DNA of 64,000 nt from NCBI GenBank assembly GCA_023548195.1, contig JAJHZJ010000335.1, positions 3,939,967 to 4,003,966 of the forward strand, written 5' to 3'. This stretch comes from Bettongia penicillata ogilbyi (Eukaryota > Chordata > Mammalia > Diprotodontia > Potoroidae). Positions 37,006 to 49,079 of this stretch are shown here, in pieces (position 1 is the first letter of the stretch; every line of letters begins with the position of its first letter). The notes below the pieces were generated by a model. That model saw only the letters and a program-made list of their open reading frames with translations, was not told the DNA's origin and searched no databases. Made by a program: the position numbers and the translations under genes.

Positions 37006-39821
37006 AAAGGCAGAGCCAAGATGGTGGAGTAGAAAGACAGACCTACTCTAGCTCTCCTGCCAAAGCCCATAAAGTACTTGTAAAAATGAAAAATGACTGC
37101 CTACAAATTTTAGAGCAGCAGAAGCCACAAAAGGACAGAGTGAAAGAGATTTCCATCCCAAGACAGCCTGGAAGGCTGACAGGAAGGGTCTATTGCAATG
37201 ACCTCAGAGAATAGCACAACCCATGGAGCACAGCCCTGGCAGGGACAGGACTAAAGCAGGTTTCAGGGTGTGAAATACTGGGAAACAGCTGCAATTCCCA
37301 GATTTCTCAACATACAAACACCAAAGACACCTTCAAAGGTTAGTGAGAAAGCTCTTTCACTCGGGTGAGAAGGGAATGTAGTCTGGCCCCAGCCACAGGG
37401 CTGCAGCTGTCATTGAGGCAGCAGCATCCATTTTGGGGGCCCTTGGAATAAAGACCCTCAGAATAAAGCCCTCAGACAATCAAGCAGTTAATCTGGATCA
37501 GAGTTCTGTGTGGTGGTTCTGGGGAGAGGAGGAACACTGGCATGGTGGAGTTGGAGGCAGTTGTGGAGAGGGAATTCTACTAGCAGATCCTGGGCAGAAA
37601 AGCTTGTGGTTACTCCCAGATCAGAGCACAGGCCAGGAGAGGAGTAAACTCCTCTCCCTTGCTTGTGTCACCTTGGAGGAACTGAGAACTTACAGGTCCC
37701 TAGAGTACACCCTTCACTTGACAAAAGACTCAGAATTCAAGTAACAGGCTGGGAAAATGCAGAAAAAAAAGGAAAAATAAAACTATGTGAGGTTACTTTC
37801 TTGGTGAATAGGTATTTTCTTCCATCCTTTTGGATGAGGAAGAACAAAAGATACTATCAGAGGAAGACACCAAAGTCAAGGTTTCTGCATCCAAAACCTC
37901 TAAAATAAGTGGTCTCAGGCCATGGGAGAGCTCAAAAAAGATTTGGAAAATCAAATAAAAGAGGTGGAAGGAAAATTGGGAAGAGAAATGAGAATGATAC
38001 AAGAAAACCATAACAAGCAGGTCAACAGTTTTCTGAAGGAGAATCAAAAAATGCTGAAGAAAATAACACCTTTAAAAACAGATAAACAAATGGCTAAAGA
38101 GATCCAAAAAGCCTATTAGAAGAATAATGTTTTAAAAAGCAGAATCAAGCAAATGAAAAAGGAGGTTCAAAAGCTCACTGAAGAAAATTGTTCTTTAAAA
38201 ATTAGAATGGAGCAGATGGAAGCTAATGACTTTATGAGAAACCAAGAAGTTATAAAACAAAACCAAAAGAATGAAAAAATTGAAGACAATGTGAAATATC
38301 TCATTGGAAAAACAACTGACCTGGAAAATAGATCCAGGAGAGACAATTCAAAAATTATGGGGATACCTGAAAGTCATGATGAAAAAAAGAGCCTACAAAT
38401 CATCTTTCATGCAATTATGAAGAAAAACTGACTGATATTCCAGAACCAGAGAGTAAAATGAATATTGAAAGAATCTACTGATCACCTCCTGAAAGATCTG
38501 CAAATGAAATCTCCTAGGAATATTATAGCCAAATTCCAGAGTCCCCAGGTCAAGGAGAAAATATTACAAGCAGCCAGAAAAAACCAATTTGAGTGTTGTG
38601 GAACCACAATCAGGATATCACAAGATCTAGCAGCTACTATATTAAGGGATCAAAGGGCTTGGAATATGATATTCCAGAAGTCAAGGGAACAAGGATTAAA
38701 ACCAAGAATAACCTACCCAGCAAAATTGAGTTTAATGCTTCAGGGGGGAAAATGGTCATTTAATAAAATAGAGTACTTACAAGCATTTTTGATGAATAGA
38801 AGAGCTGAATAGAAAATCTGATTTTCAAACACAAGAGTCAAGAGAAGCATGAAAAGGTGAACAGGAAAGAGAAATCATAAGGGACTTACTAAAGTTTAAC
38901 TGTTTGCATTCCTACATGGAAAGATAATATTTGTAACTCCTGAGACTTTTCTCAGTATTAGAGTAGTTGGAGGGATTATATACATAAAGACAGAGGTCAC
39001 AGAGTGAGTTGAATAGGATATCTAAAAATAAAATTAAGGGATGAGAGAGGAATACATTGGGAGGAGGAAGAAATAGAATGGGGCAAATTATCTCTCATAA
39101 AAGAGGCAAGAAAAAGCTTTTTCAATAGAAGGGGGAAAGGGGAGGTGAGAGGGAAAAAGTGAACCTTACTGTCATCACATTTGTCTTAAAAACATACACA
39201 CTCAATTTGGTATGAAAATCTATCTTACACTACAGACAAGTAGTGGAAAAGGGGATAAGTGGAATGTGGGGGAAATGATAGAAAGGAGGGCACATGGAAG
39301 GGGGGAGTAATTACAAGCAAACACTTTTCGGGAGGGGCAAGGTCAAAAGAGAGAATAGAATAAATGGGGGGCAGGATAGGAAGGAGGGAAATATAGTCAG
39401 TCTTTCACAACATGACTATTATGGAAGTCTTTTGCATAACTACATGTATATAGCCTATTTTGAATTGTTTGCCTTCTCAGTGTGGATGGGTGAGGAGGGA
39501 GGAAGAGGCTGAAGCTGAAACTCAAAGTTTTAAGAATGAATGTTGAGAATTGTTTTTGCATGCAACTGGGAAATAAGAAATCCAAGATAATGGGGCATAG
39601 AAATCTGTCTTGCCCTACAAGAAAAGAGAGAAGATAGAGATAAGGGAAAGAGTGGGGTGATAAAAGGGAGGGAATATTGGGGGAAGGGGTAATCAGAATG
39701 CATGGTGCCTTGGGGTGGGGGGGAGGGGAGAGATGGGGAAAAATTTGGAACTCAAAATCTTGTGGAAATAAATGTTGAAAACTAAAAATAAAGAAATTTG
39801 AAACGAAAAGACAGCATGAAG
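37006..39821 (+). mobile_element. HAL1-like LINE next to the KLK10 retrocopy
   Basis: The 5' end has 'agccaagatggtggagtag' (37014-37032); a 5' UTR of about 0.75 kb, an ORF1 remnant (37759-38812) and a 3' UTR with two tail motifs (39518-39552 and 39747-39793) follow. No ORF2 is present. The element begins right after the A tract and a gtcaag sequence at the KLK10 3' end, and ends just before 'ttaaaatagtcaa' (39822-39834). That sequence resembles both the 5' flank of KLK10 (35208-35219) and the junction between the two insertions. Confidence 0.8.
37759..38812 (+). pseudogene. HAL1 ORF1 remnant
   Basis: From an ATG at 37759 the N-terminal NKT motif region is damaged by an early stop and frame change ('aaaactatgtgag'). 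From 37922 the frame is constant to 38812 apart from stops at 38117-38119 and 38429-38431. It includes the coiled coil, the NRSRRDN entry to the RNA-binding domain (about 38325) and the C-terminal domain. Confidence 0.7.
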
Positions 39822-39854
39822 TTAAAATAGTCAAAAAAATCTAAACTTTTTAAA

Positions 39855-40026
39855 CATATATCTATTACTTCTCAGAGATATATAATATATATTATAGGTG
39901 TACAATATAATATATTAAACATATAATACATTATATAATATGCATTTTTGTAATATATTATGTTAGACATAAAATAATATAGTGTGTGTAATGTATATAA
40001 TGCAATATATTACACATGTATTAGAC

Positions 40027-40059
<33 letters not shown>

Positions 40060-40062
40060 CAT
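39855..40062. repeat. AT-rich tract with (TA)n
   Basis: TATA-type simple sequence including a pure TA run at 40027-40052. It is the counterpart of 12770-12965. Confidence 0.75.
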
Positions 40063-42015
40063 ATTAGCCCACAATAGGCTAAAGATATTAGCCACCATGG
40101 GAAGTAAAGGAAGAACCATAGAATAACTGAATTTCAGGGTTGGAATTGACATGAGAACATACAATGTTAGAACTTACAAAGAATTCAGAATACAGAATAT
40201 CAGAGTTGTGAATGTTCTTAGAACATTGGAAATAGAATAACACATTTGAGAGTCAGTCAGACAGCAAACACACATTTGTTAAAATTTAATATTTGCCAGA
40301 CACTGAATCTATTTCTGGAGATGCAAAAAAAGGTCAAAAGAAAAAGTACCCACTTGCAAAGACCTCGCAATCTAACCATGGAGATGGCATGAAAATAACT
40401 CTTTATAAATAAGCTGTGTATAGGACAACTCAAGAAACCAACATAGGGAAAGTACTAAAAGGGGAATTGGGAAAGCTTCTTATGAAAGATGAAGTTTTAT
40501 CTTGGATTTGAAGGAAGCCAAGAAATGGCAATAAGGAAGAAGAGAATACCAAGAAAGGGGGACAATCCATGAAAATGCCCACAGTTAACAAATCATGTGT
40601 TTTGTTTAAGGAATAGTGAGGAGGCCCATGTCGTTTTATCAGTGGAGATATGGAAGGAAATGAGATATAGGAAGGAGTGAGGTTATTGAGGCCTTTAAAA
40701 GACAAGCAGGAGATATTGTTTAATCCTGGAGATAAGAGGGACTAAAGGAAAAATTTTGAGTCACAGGTGGAGGGTGACATGATCAGACCTTCACTTTAGG
40801 AAAGAACAGACTGGACTGGACAGAGACTTGAAGCAGGGAGGCCAACCAAAAGGTGACACAGTAGTGTAAGTATGATACAATGAGGGCTTGCACAAGGTGA
40901 CCATGTCAGAGGAGAAAGGGGAGACTATAAAGAGAAATATGACAAAGGTAGAAGGAATAGGACTTAACAAATTATTAGATATGGGTGGTGAGACAAAATG
41001 AGATAAGGATGATACCTAGATAATAAGCCTGAGTAAATGAGAGGATGGTGATGCCTTCAAGAGAAATAGGAAATTGAAGAAGAGATGAGGGCTTCAGGGA
41101 GGGAAGATAGGATGTCCTGCTGTGGACATGTTGAGTTTCAGGTGTCTCTTAGACATCCAGTGTGAGTTATCCAAGAGGAGCCAGAAGGTGCCAAACTGAG
41201 TGTCAGAAGAGTTGCCAGAGGTGGACACATAGGTATGGGAGTTATATGCACAGAGATTAAATGAACCCATTGGATCTGATGAGATCACTAAATGAAGTAG
41301 TATAGAGGAAGATTAGAGAAAGATACCAGACAAAGCCTTGGTAAAAGCACATGGTTAATGGTCATGACCTGGATGCAGATTCCACAGAAAAGAATGAGAA
41401 ATGGACCTTAAGATATTGAACATAGAATTCAGTTGGGGAAGGGAAACTTATCATAAAAAAAGATTCAACGTCATAACTATAAAGGACTTAAAAGATCATT
41501 TAGTCCAACTTTTTCATTTGACCAAAGAGAACAAATGAAACCTAGAAATAAGAGATTTGGTGAAGACCAGTCAACTATTTAGCATCAATAACTATACTAA
41601 AATCTGTCTCTCCATTCAATGCTCCTTCCACTATACAGTCTTATATTCTTGATAGCATCAACTTTGTTATTGTTATTGCTGAATCATGGTCTATAACTTG
41701 GCTTGAACCACACCAAATCTCAAGGTAATCCATGATCTCAGAAAACAAGCAAAGTGTGTCCTGGAATGCAATCATTCAGAACCCTGTTCAAAATTACATG
41801 GTCAATCCTTTCATCCCTTCCTCTAGAAAGACAAAAGAATTACAAAAGGCAACAAAGTCACAGTGACTCACATGGCATGACATCAGAGATTCACCTGCAT
41901 GATTTCCATTCTGAGATGCCCTAACCTTATAAAATGCAGTAAATAACCTAGCAGCTGACATCAGGAGATCACTTTCTCTGTGGTCTTCTTTGGCTCCCTT
42001 ACGAGATAACTTTGA

Positions 42016-42923
42016 GAACATTTGAATTTCAGACCCCAAGCACTAGCTGGGCAGATCTGGGGGCGAGGTGGGTGTGGAAAGGAATCTCAGAAATCAAGTA
42101 ACTGGCTGGGAAAATGCCCAGAAAAGGGAAAAAAATAAGACCATAGAAGGTTACTTTCTTGGTCAACAGATGTTTCCTCCTTTCCTTTTTGATGAGGAAG
42201 AACAATGCTTACCATCAGGGAAAGACATAGAAGTCAAGGCTTCTGTATCCCAAACATCCAAAATAAATATTCAATGGGCTCAGGCTACGGAAGAACTCAG
42301 AAAGGATTTTGAAAATCAAGTTAGACAGGTGGAGGAAAAACTGGGAAGAGAAATGAGAGAGATGCAAGAAAAGCATGAAAAACAGGTCACCACCTTGCTA
42401 AAGGAGACCCCAAAAAATGCTGAAGAAAATAACACCTTGAAAAATAGGCTAACTCAATTGGAAAAAGAGGTTCAAAAAGCCAATGAGGAGAAGAATGCTT
42501 TCAAAAGCAGAATAAGCCAAATGGAAAAGGAGGTTCAAAAGCTCACTGAAGAAAATAGTTCTCTCAAAGTTAGAATAGAACAGATGGAGGCTAATGACTT
42601 TCTGAGAAACCCAGAAATCACCAAACAAAACCAAAAGAATGAAAAAATGGAAGAGTGTGAAATATCTCATTGGAAAAACAACTGACCTGGAAAATAGATC
42701 CAGGAGAGACAATTTAAAAATTATGGGACTACCTGAAAGCCATGATCAAAAAAAGAGCCTAGACATCATCTTTCATGAAATTATCAAGGAAAACTGCCCT
42801 GAGATTCTAGAACCAGAGGGCAAAATAAATATTGAAAGAATACACCGATTACCACTGGAAAGAAATTCAAAAAGAGAAACTCCTAGGAACATTGTGACCA
42901 AATTCCAGAGTTCCCTGGTCAAT
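42016..42923 (+). mobile_element. Internal HAL1 fragment with 13-bp TSD
   Basis: Only the end of the 5' UTR and most of ORF1 are present; neither the HAL1 5' end nor the 3' UTR or A tail is included. It is flanked by the exact 13-bp repeat gagataactttga at 42003-42015 and 42924-42936, and the outer sequence is continuous with copy B at 14820-14850. So this is a single insertion of an internal piece. Confidence 0.88.
42113..42923 (+). pseudogene. HAL1 ORF1, truncated, least damaged copy
   Basis: MPRKREKNKTIEGYFLG starts at 42113. The frame is open through the coiled coil to 42685 and is then broken by a 2-bp loss at about 42653 ('gaagagtgtg' versus 'gaagagaatgtg' in sister copies). The RNA-binding region continues in the next frame (42639-42947), where NRSRRDN is intact. 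The C-terminal domain is cut off by the insertion end. It is the best template in the window for the ancestral protein architecture. Confidence 0.8.
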
Positions 42924-43129
42924 GAGATAACTTTGACAAAGAAATAATGACTTGGGGAAAGGTTGAATGCCTGCTTCAATTGTTTATTTAGTGGCCTGAG
43001 TTCACTCATTTCTGGTGTAATGCTGGTAAAGCTGTTTCTGTGGAGGATGGAGCTGGCTTACCAGTACTAGATCGTTTTCTCTCTTTTCTCTGATGATTTA
43101 ATCAGTTACACAATGCTAGTTAGCTGGGA

Positions 43130-43385
43130 TTTTTTGTTGTTGATGTTGTCCAGTAATTTCAGTCATATCTAACTCTTTGTGACTCTGTTTGAGGTTTTCT
43201 TGGCAAAGATGCCTGAGTAGTTTGCCATTTTCTTCTCCAGCTCATGTTTTGGAGAGGAGGAACTGAGACAAAGTTAAGTGACTTGCCCCACGTCACACAA
43301 CTAGTAAATATCTGAGAACAGATTTGAAGTCAGAAAGATGAGTCTTTCTAACTTAAGGTCTGTCACTCTTTCCACTGGTTACAAT
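43130..43385 (-). repeat. MAR1-type SINE, copy C
   Basis: Counterpart of 415-660 and 15045-15275; the minus-strand SINE predates the duplications. Confidence 0.55.
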
Positions 43386-44001
43386 AGGTTGCTTTTAGCC
43401 TAGAGTAAATGTAATGGCATGCAGGTCCATATGACCCATTCTTCTGCTGTTTTATGGAGTTTATATCAGACAAAAAGTTGTCAATGTTATAATAGTTCAT
43501 AGTCCCCACTTAGAAAAATTCCTAACAATATTTTGTAATCAGTACTACTTTAAATTTTTTCTATTCACAGTTAATTCCTGATTTGCATTTATTTTAGTCA
43601 AAATCAAGATTTAAGAAACAGTAAGATAAGTAAGAAAAATCAAATACTGTGCCAGTTATAGGATAGGGAAAGAAGGAGAAATAGCAGGGGAAGGCAGACC
43701 TTTTAGAAGTTCCTAGACTCCTTGAAGTGGTAAGTAAAACTGGCAGCTTCAGCCTTAGTTCTGGGTTTTGAGATATTGGCAGGGGCCCAAAGGTCTAACT
43801 TTTTTCTTCCTCCTTTGCTAAAACTCAGTACTCCTTCCAGCATCTTCTTTCACTTGTTGTTCCATGCAATGGTTTCTCTCCAGTTCAGCTTGCTAAATCC
43901 TGGAAGAGCTTTGACTCAATTAACAAAAGCTTCAAAGTGTCCCTGTAGAAAAAAACAGGTTAGCAGAAAGTGGTTTTAGTTTGCAAGTAACAATCAAAGG
44001 A

Positions 44002-44313
44002 AGGCAGCTAGGAGGTGCAGTGGCTAGAGCACCAGCACAGGAGTCAGGAAGACCTGAGTTCAAATCTCCTCTCAGACACTCGATACTCACTAGCTGTGTG
44101 GTCTTGGGCAAGTCACTTAACCACGATTGTTTCATCCGGGGTCATCTCCAGTCATCCTGATATATCTGGTCACTGGATTCAGATGGCTCTGGAGGAGAAG
44201 TGAGGCTGGTGACCTGCACAGCCCTCCCTCACTCAAAACGAAGTCAAGTGCAAGTCATGTTATCATTTCTCTGATGGCATGGTCTTCTTCAGCAACGAAG
44301 GACAAGCACACAC
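44002..44313 (+). repeat. Marsupial tRNA-derived SINE with TSD
   Basis: Begins 'aggcagctaggaggtgcag', a tRNA-like head with box A and B-like parts ('gttcaaatctcc'), followed by a long unique tail ('cactggattcagatggctc', 'gaaggacaagcac'). It is flanked by aacaatcaaagga (43989-44001) and aacagtcaaagga (44314-44326), a 13-bp duplication with one mismatch. It is a WSINE/SINE1-like marsupial family; exact name unverified. Confidence 0.75.
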
Positions 44314-44439
44314 AACAGTCAAAGGAGGTTTGTGGTGGGGATGGAATTAATGAATAAATATATTTTAAGTGCATATGTAATAGATATTCGTAACGCTAGA
44401 AACCATTCCCTGATAGGCAGGATCAAAGGATATGAACCA

Positions 44440-45450
44440 ACAACTGTCAAAAGCAGAGCTGTGAAATATTCATAAAAAATGCTCAAAATCACTAATACTA
44501 AAAGGAATAAATTTTTGCAAAGCCCTGAGGTTTCACTACAAGAAATGGGCAAAGATGACACAAGATAAAAAAAAAACAATTTTGGAGACATTGTGAGAAG
44601 ATGCACACATAGATGCTCTGTTAGTAGTGCTGTGAATCGTTGCAAGCATTTCAGAAAGCAATTTGGAATTATGCAAATAAATGCAAAGATTTCATTACTA
44701 AGCATATATATCCTCCAAGGAACTCAGGGATGAGGCAAAACTCCCATAAATGCCAACTCATTTTTTATTCAATTTTGTTTTGTTTTAATTTCTGAATTCT
44801 CTCCCTATGGTATGTCCCTTCCCCATCCACTGAAAAATAAATAAATAAAACAAGAGAGTGTGCAGAGTCAAGGAAAACAAATTCCCACACTATCCATGTC
44901 CCTTTGCTGAAAATACATACATACACATGTATGTATATAATGTGTGTATATGTGTATGTGTGTATATATACATCCCTTTGGTGAAAAGACATACATACAT
45001 GTGTATGTGTGTGTATATATGTATGTGTGTACATATACATCCCTTTGGTGAAAAGACATACATACATGTGTATATATGTATGTGTGTACATATAACTATG
45101 TGTGTGTGTGTGTGTGCGTGTGTGTGTATGCCTCACTCCGGACTCTGAGTCCCTCAGCTATCAGTGTGGAGGTGAATAACAGGCTTCCATGTGAGTCCTC
45201 TGGAACTATAGTCGGGCATTATGTTGATCGGAGCTCCTTTCTGTCAAAGGTGTTTCTCTTTATAGTAAAGTATTCATGGTATAAATTGCTCTCCTGGTAG
45301 TGTATACTTCACTGCTGTTACTGTGACCAATGTTCTCCTGCTTTGGCTCTTTTCACTCTGCCTCAATGGAAGTCTTTCCAGGTTTTTCTGAGAGCATCCT
45401 GCTCATCATTATATGAAATAATATTTGTAAACTGTCTTGTGAAAGGTAGA
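44440..45450. mobile_element. LINE 3' fragments in both orientations
   Basis: At 44440-44760 L1 3' ORF2 phrases run on the plus strand ('aatttggaattatgcaaat'). From 44761 to about 45450 a LINE 3' region runs on the minus strand ('ctccggactctgagtccctcagc', 'ctgctttggctcttttcactctgcc'). A minisatellite is embedded in the second part. Confidence 0.45.
44895..45118. repeat. 67-74 bp minisatellite, three units
   Basis: Units starting catccctttg (or catgtccctttg) occur at 44895, 44971 and 45038. Each unit is followed by tgaaaa, ACATACATAC and then TATG/TGTG runs. The last unit leads into a pure TG run at 45098-45128. Confidence 0.8.
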
Positions 45451-47317
45451 GTACTACATAAATGCTGACTATTCTTAGCAAGAATCCTTGTTTGTTAAAT
45501 CCCTCATTACCTACTGGGATTTTGTCTTCCAATTACACTTTAACTAGAAATCACAAATATTATTCTGCTTAAAAGTAAAAAAAAAACAGATGAAATCTAA
45601 CTTAAAATTCTAGAATTTTGCTAGGAACCAAAATCAAGCTCACTGCTTAGTGGCTTTTAGGTCTTTCTCCTTTTTTTTTTTACATCAACACATCTGCCCT
45701 CATTCTATTCTTACCAGGCTCCCATGCTCTATAGTCTTCTAAAGGTCAGTGACAGTAATCACATTTGCGATTTTCAATACAAAAGCAGTTGATTATTCCT
45801 TGACAAAGTTTGCCAGATTGAAAATGTCAGGAGGTTAAAGGGCTCCTGGAGAAGGGTTCTGTGATCAGTACAACCAGGGTGTGTCAAACGTTATATTTAG
45901 CACTAGAGTCTAAGCAGCTTCTGTTTTTAAACTTTATTTCTATAGCACATTCCTCACAGCATTATTATTACAGAAGATGATAGTTCACATACACATAGGC
46001 CTTTAATATGTATTTTCTATCCATGTTATCCTTTGGTCCTCCCTACTAACCTGTGAAATGGGGATTAAAGGTATCATGTTCCCATTTCATGCGTCAATAG
46101 AGTGTCCTTCTGACTGTGTCTGCCTGTACACCACCATACTGTATGGATGCGCAGGACATTGACTGGAGAGTGAGTGGTTAGTGATATGATGTAACTCCAA
46201 CAAAGTCAAGGACATCAGTAGATAAAGGGCAAGTGTTTAGAGGTCAGGTGTGACTTGAACAGGCTGGTAGGTTGGGTTTGAAATTACAATGAAATGAGAC
46301 ACTCATAGACAACCCAATAATTAACAAGAGGTTTGCTGAACCATGGCACTGAAACGATAGCAGTGGTTTGAATAGACGCATTCCCTCTCCATAATGAATT
46401 ACATCTACTCAGCTGAGGTTAGTGACTCACACAGAAAGAAATTGGACATCCATCAAGTCTGAGGGGCACTGACTCCTTGTGGTCTCCTTTATACTTTTAG
46501 GCAAATGGGAAGATGTGTCAGGGGCTTCAACCTTGGGATCCTGGATTGATCAAGTCCCAGAATTGACTCGACTTTGTGGGGAGGGTTGGAGTATCCCAAT
46601 ATAGCATGACAGGGTCCTAGATGACATTATTTACACTGAACCAGGGTATCAGGGGGGTAGAATTGTTCCTCGTAGGGAATGCCTATTGAATCTGCTTAGC
46701 CTGCTTGATGATAAGGTGAAATCATTCAATATTCCCTACCAGTGACAGAGACCAGAGAAAGTATCCATTTTCATGAATTCCAGTTTATGTCAGATTCCAA
46801 GCCCCATACCCCAAGCAAAGCTGCATTTTGGAATCCAGAATTTATCATTATCCAATGATGGGCCTACTGAAAACAAGTCAAGGTGAAGGAGGCACTTCTT
46901 TGCCTACTCACAAGAGTTTTGGCTCTGGAGAAGTCAACAAACTTAAATGATTCACTTCATACAAGGCCTGACATCCTATCAGGCCTATGTGATTCTAGAT
47001 CTATCCAGAATCAGGGAGGGTAATGAGCTGGCAGTCATTCAATAGATACTTTTTGTGTGATTATGTATTGATTGTATTTGTTGATGCTCTCCTAAGACCA
47101 AATGCTACACATACCATCTAAGCATGGTTGTCTGCTTCTATGAAGAGTTAACTCCATTACTGTACTCGCTGGGCATGCACACATGCAGTTGATATAAATC
47201 AGGCACTCCTGAAAGTCAGAGGCTCTTTGCTGAGTAGGATCAGGTAAGGGATTATCAATATCACCTGGTGATTAACTGAAAAAGGACAAATTCAAAGAAA
47301 TCATAAAACAGAGGAGG
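45450..47317. other. Spacer downstream of the OR4S-type gene, no gene seen
   Basis: About 1.9 kb of mixed sequence without a credible frame. It is the 3' side of the minus-strand OR4S-type gene. I could not identify a known repeat across 46400-47250. Confidence 0.5.
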
Positions 47318-47323
47318 TTTATT
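47318..47323 (-). promoter_or_regulatory. Candidate polyadenylation signal of the OR4S-type gene
   Basis: AATAAA on the minus strand, 117 bases past the stop codon of the OR4S-type gene. Plausible by position only. Confidence 0.4.
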
Positions 47324-47439
47324 TAAGGAGTAAGCATGATAACATTTTTCTTAGGTCATGTGAGTGGCAGATTTAAAGGGAAATTGCTAGAAAGCTCCTC
47401 TACCACCCCTCTATTAGCTGGTCCAGCCATAGTTAAGTG

Positions 47440-48375
47440 TCATTTAGGGTCTTTGCTCATCTCTTCTGTCACTTTCTTGGACCACTGCTTCTTCATGGCA
47501 TTCTTCACATCCGCATTCCTCAAAGTGTAGATCAATGGGTTCAACATGGGGGTTATGATGGTATAGAACACAGCTACCATTTTATCTTCTGTGAAGGTGG
47601 TTGAGGGCCTCATGTAGATGAAGATGCAGGGTACAAAGAACAAAATTACCACCATGATATGGGAAGCACAGGTAGAGAGGGCCTTACGCCTCCCTTCTGA
47701 GGAGCGGGTCCTGAGGGAAAGCAGTATGACAGCATAGGAGCCCACAAGAATGAGGAAGCAGCTCAAGGATATCATGCCACTGTTGGCCACCACAATCATG
47801 CCCACGACATAAGTGTCTGCGCAGGCCAGCTTCAAGAGGGGATGGACATCACAGAAGTAATGGTCAATCAGGTTGGGACCACAGAAGGGCAACCAGACAG
47901 TGAGAAGGGTCTGTGCAATCGAATGAAGGAAGCCACCTGCCCAAGAACTCACCATCAATATGATACAGACCCTCTGGCCCATCATGGTCGTATAATGCAG
48001 GGGCTTACAGATGGCCACACACCGGTCGTAGGCCATTACTGTGAGGATGAAGATCTCAGTGCAGCCAAAGAAATGGACTCCAAACAGCTGAGCCATGCAA
48101 CCTACAAAGGAGATGGTCTTCACCTTGACTTGGAAGTCTACGATCAGCTTTGGAGCAGTGACAGAAGAGAAGCAAATGTCAACAAAAGATAAAAAACGCA
48201 GGAAGAAATACATGGGAGAATTGAGATTTGGACTGACAGTGATGGTCAGGATGATGAGAAAGTTCCCAAAGATAATGATGGTGTAAAAAAGTAAGAAGAG
48301 CAAGAAGCATGCTTGCTGTACCATTTCATTCTGGGACAGACCTGTCAGAATAAATTCTGTGACATTACTTTCCAT
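47440..48375 (-). CDS. OR4S: Olfactory receptor, OR4S-type
   Basis: Intact single-exon odorant receptor of 311 residues. Visible: NVT glycosylation site (4-6), GN in TM1 (37-38), PMYFFL (54-59), Cys93, [10 protein letters not shown] (114-123), ECL2 cysteines (165, 175, 185), SY in TM5 (213-214), KALSTCASH (231-239) and PMLNPLIY (276-283). The TM2-TM3 text ([36 protein letters not shown]) is closest to human OR4S2 among those I recall, with features of OR4S1 ([18 protein letters not shown]), so I assign the subfamily rather than an ortholog. An upstream in-frame ATG at 48447 would add 24 residues unlike the family; the ATG at 48375 gives normal length. The conserved DRY tyrosine is Cys (codon 48019-48021). 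It is not part of the tandem duplication. Ligand unknown. Confidence 0.92.
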   Translation of the reverse strand: MESNVTEFILTGLSQNEMVQQACFLLFLLFYTIIIFGNFLIILTITVSPNLNSPMYFFLRFLSFVDICFSSVTAPKLIVDFQVKVKTISFVGCMAQLFGVHFFGCTEIFILTVMAYDRCVAICKPLHYTTMMGQRVCIILMVSSWAGGFLHSIAQTLLTVWLPFCGPNLIDHYFCDVHPLLKLACADTYVVGMIVVANSGMISLSCFLILVGSYAVILLSLRTRSSEGRRKALSTCASHIMVVILFFVPCIFIYMRPSTTFTEDKMVAVFYTIITPMLNPLIYTLRNADVKNAMKKQWSKKVTEEMSKDPK

Positions 48376-48596
48376 GAGATCTTGACAGTTTTCACGTGAA
48401 ACAAACTGTGTAAATTTATCTGAGGGTATGAAGAAATAACAATACATTAGTCACAGGTCACATGTGAAACCAATGCCAACTTTTACTAAATTCACTACCT
48501 TGAAGTTCTAGCTCAGTGGTACACTGGGGTGGGTGGTGGGAAGATAATGAAATGAACACATCAGAGAATTAAAATTACTGTGTCCTTACATAAAAG

Positions 48597-48745
48597 TCAA
48601 AGAATCATAGATAAACAGCTTGGAGAGAACTCAGCGACCTCCTAGTCCAAACCTTTAATCTCCAGATGAAGAAGCTGAGATCCACAGTGTGACTTGCCCA
48701 AGATCACACAGAAATTCAGTGGCAAAGGAAAAATGTTCCAATGTC
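48597..48745. repeat. MIR-like SINE fragment
   Basis: Starts 'agaatcatagataaacagc' and ends 'cccaagatcacacag', the usual CORE-SINE order. Confidence 0.5.
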
Positions 48746-49079
48746 CTCATCCTTCCTAGTTCCTTCTGGGAAATTGCCATTGTGGGCACTACTAACACCC
48801 CCAAAAAGTAAACCATCACAACCCATCTATGACTTAGTAGAAAGATGACTGAGGCCCAGAGGAGTTAAGTAACTGCCAAGGGTCACACATGAGAGAAATC
48901 CTTACTTCTTTTATATTAATAAACAATTTTGAAATTAGGATTCAGTTTATCCCTTTCTATTCCTCATTCAGGGACCAGCCCCTGTTGATCATTCAGCCAG
49001 TCTCTGAAGGACATTCCTGACACATGAGACTGCCCAAATTCTCTGGCTATATGCTTCTTGATCTTAGGTTGACACCACC

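Noticed and set aside
43995..44110. tRNA-like sequence
   Set aside because: It is the tRNA-derived head of a SINE with target duplications, not a functional tRNA gene; the same holds for the heads of the MAR1 copies.
47842..48192. Open frame of 116 codons on the plus strand
   Set aside because: It is the antisense of the intact OR4S-type gene.
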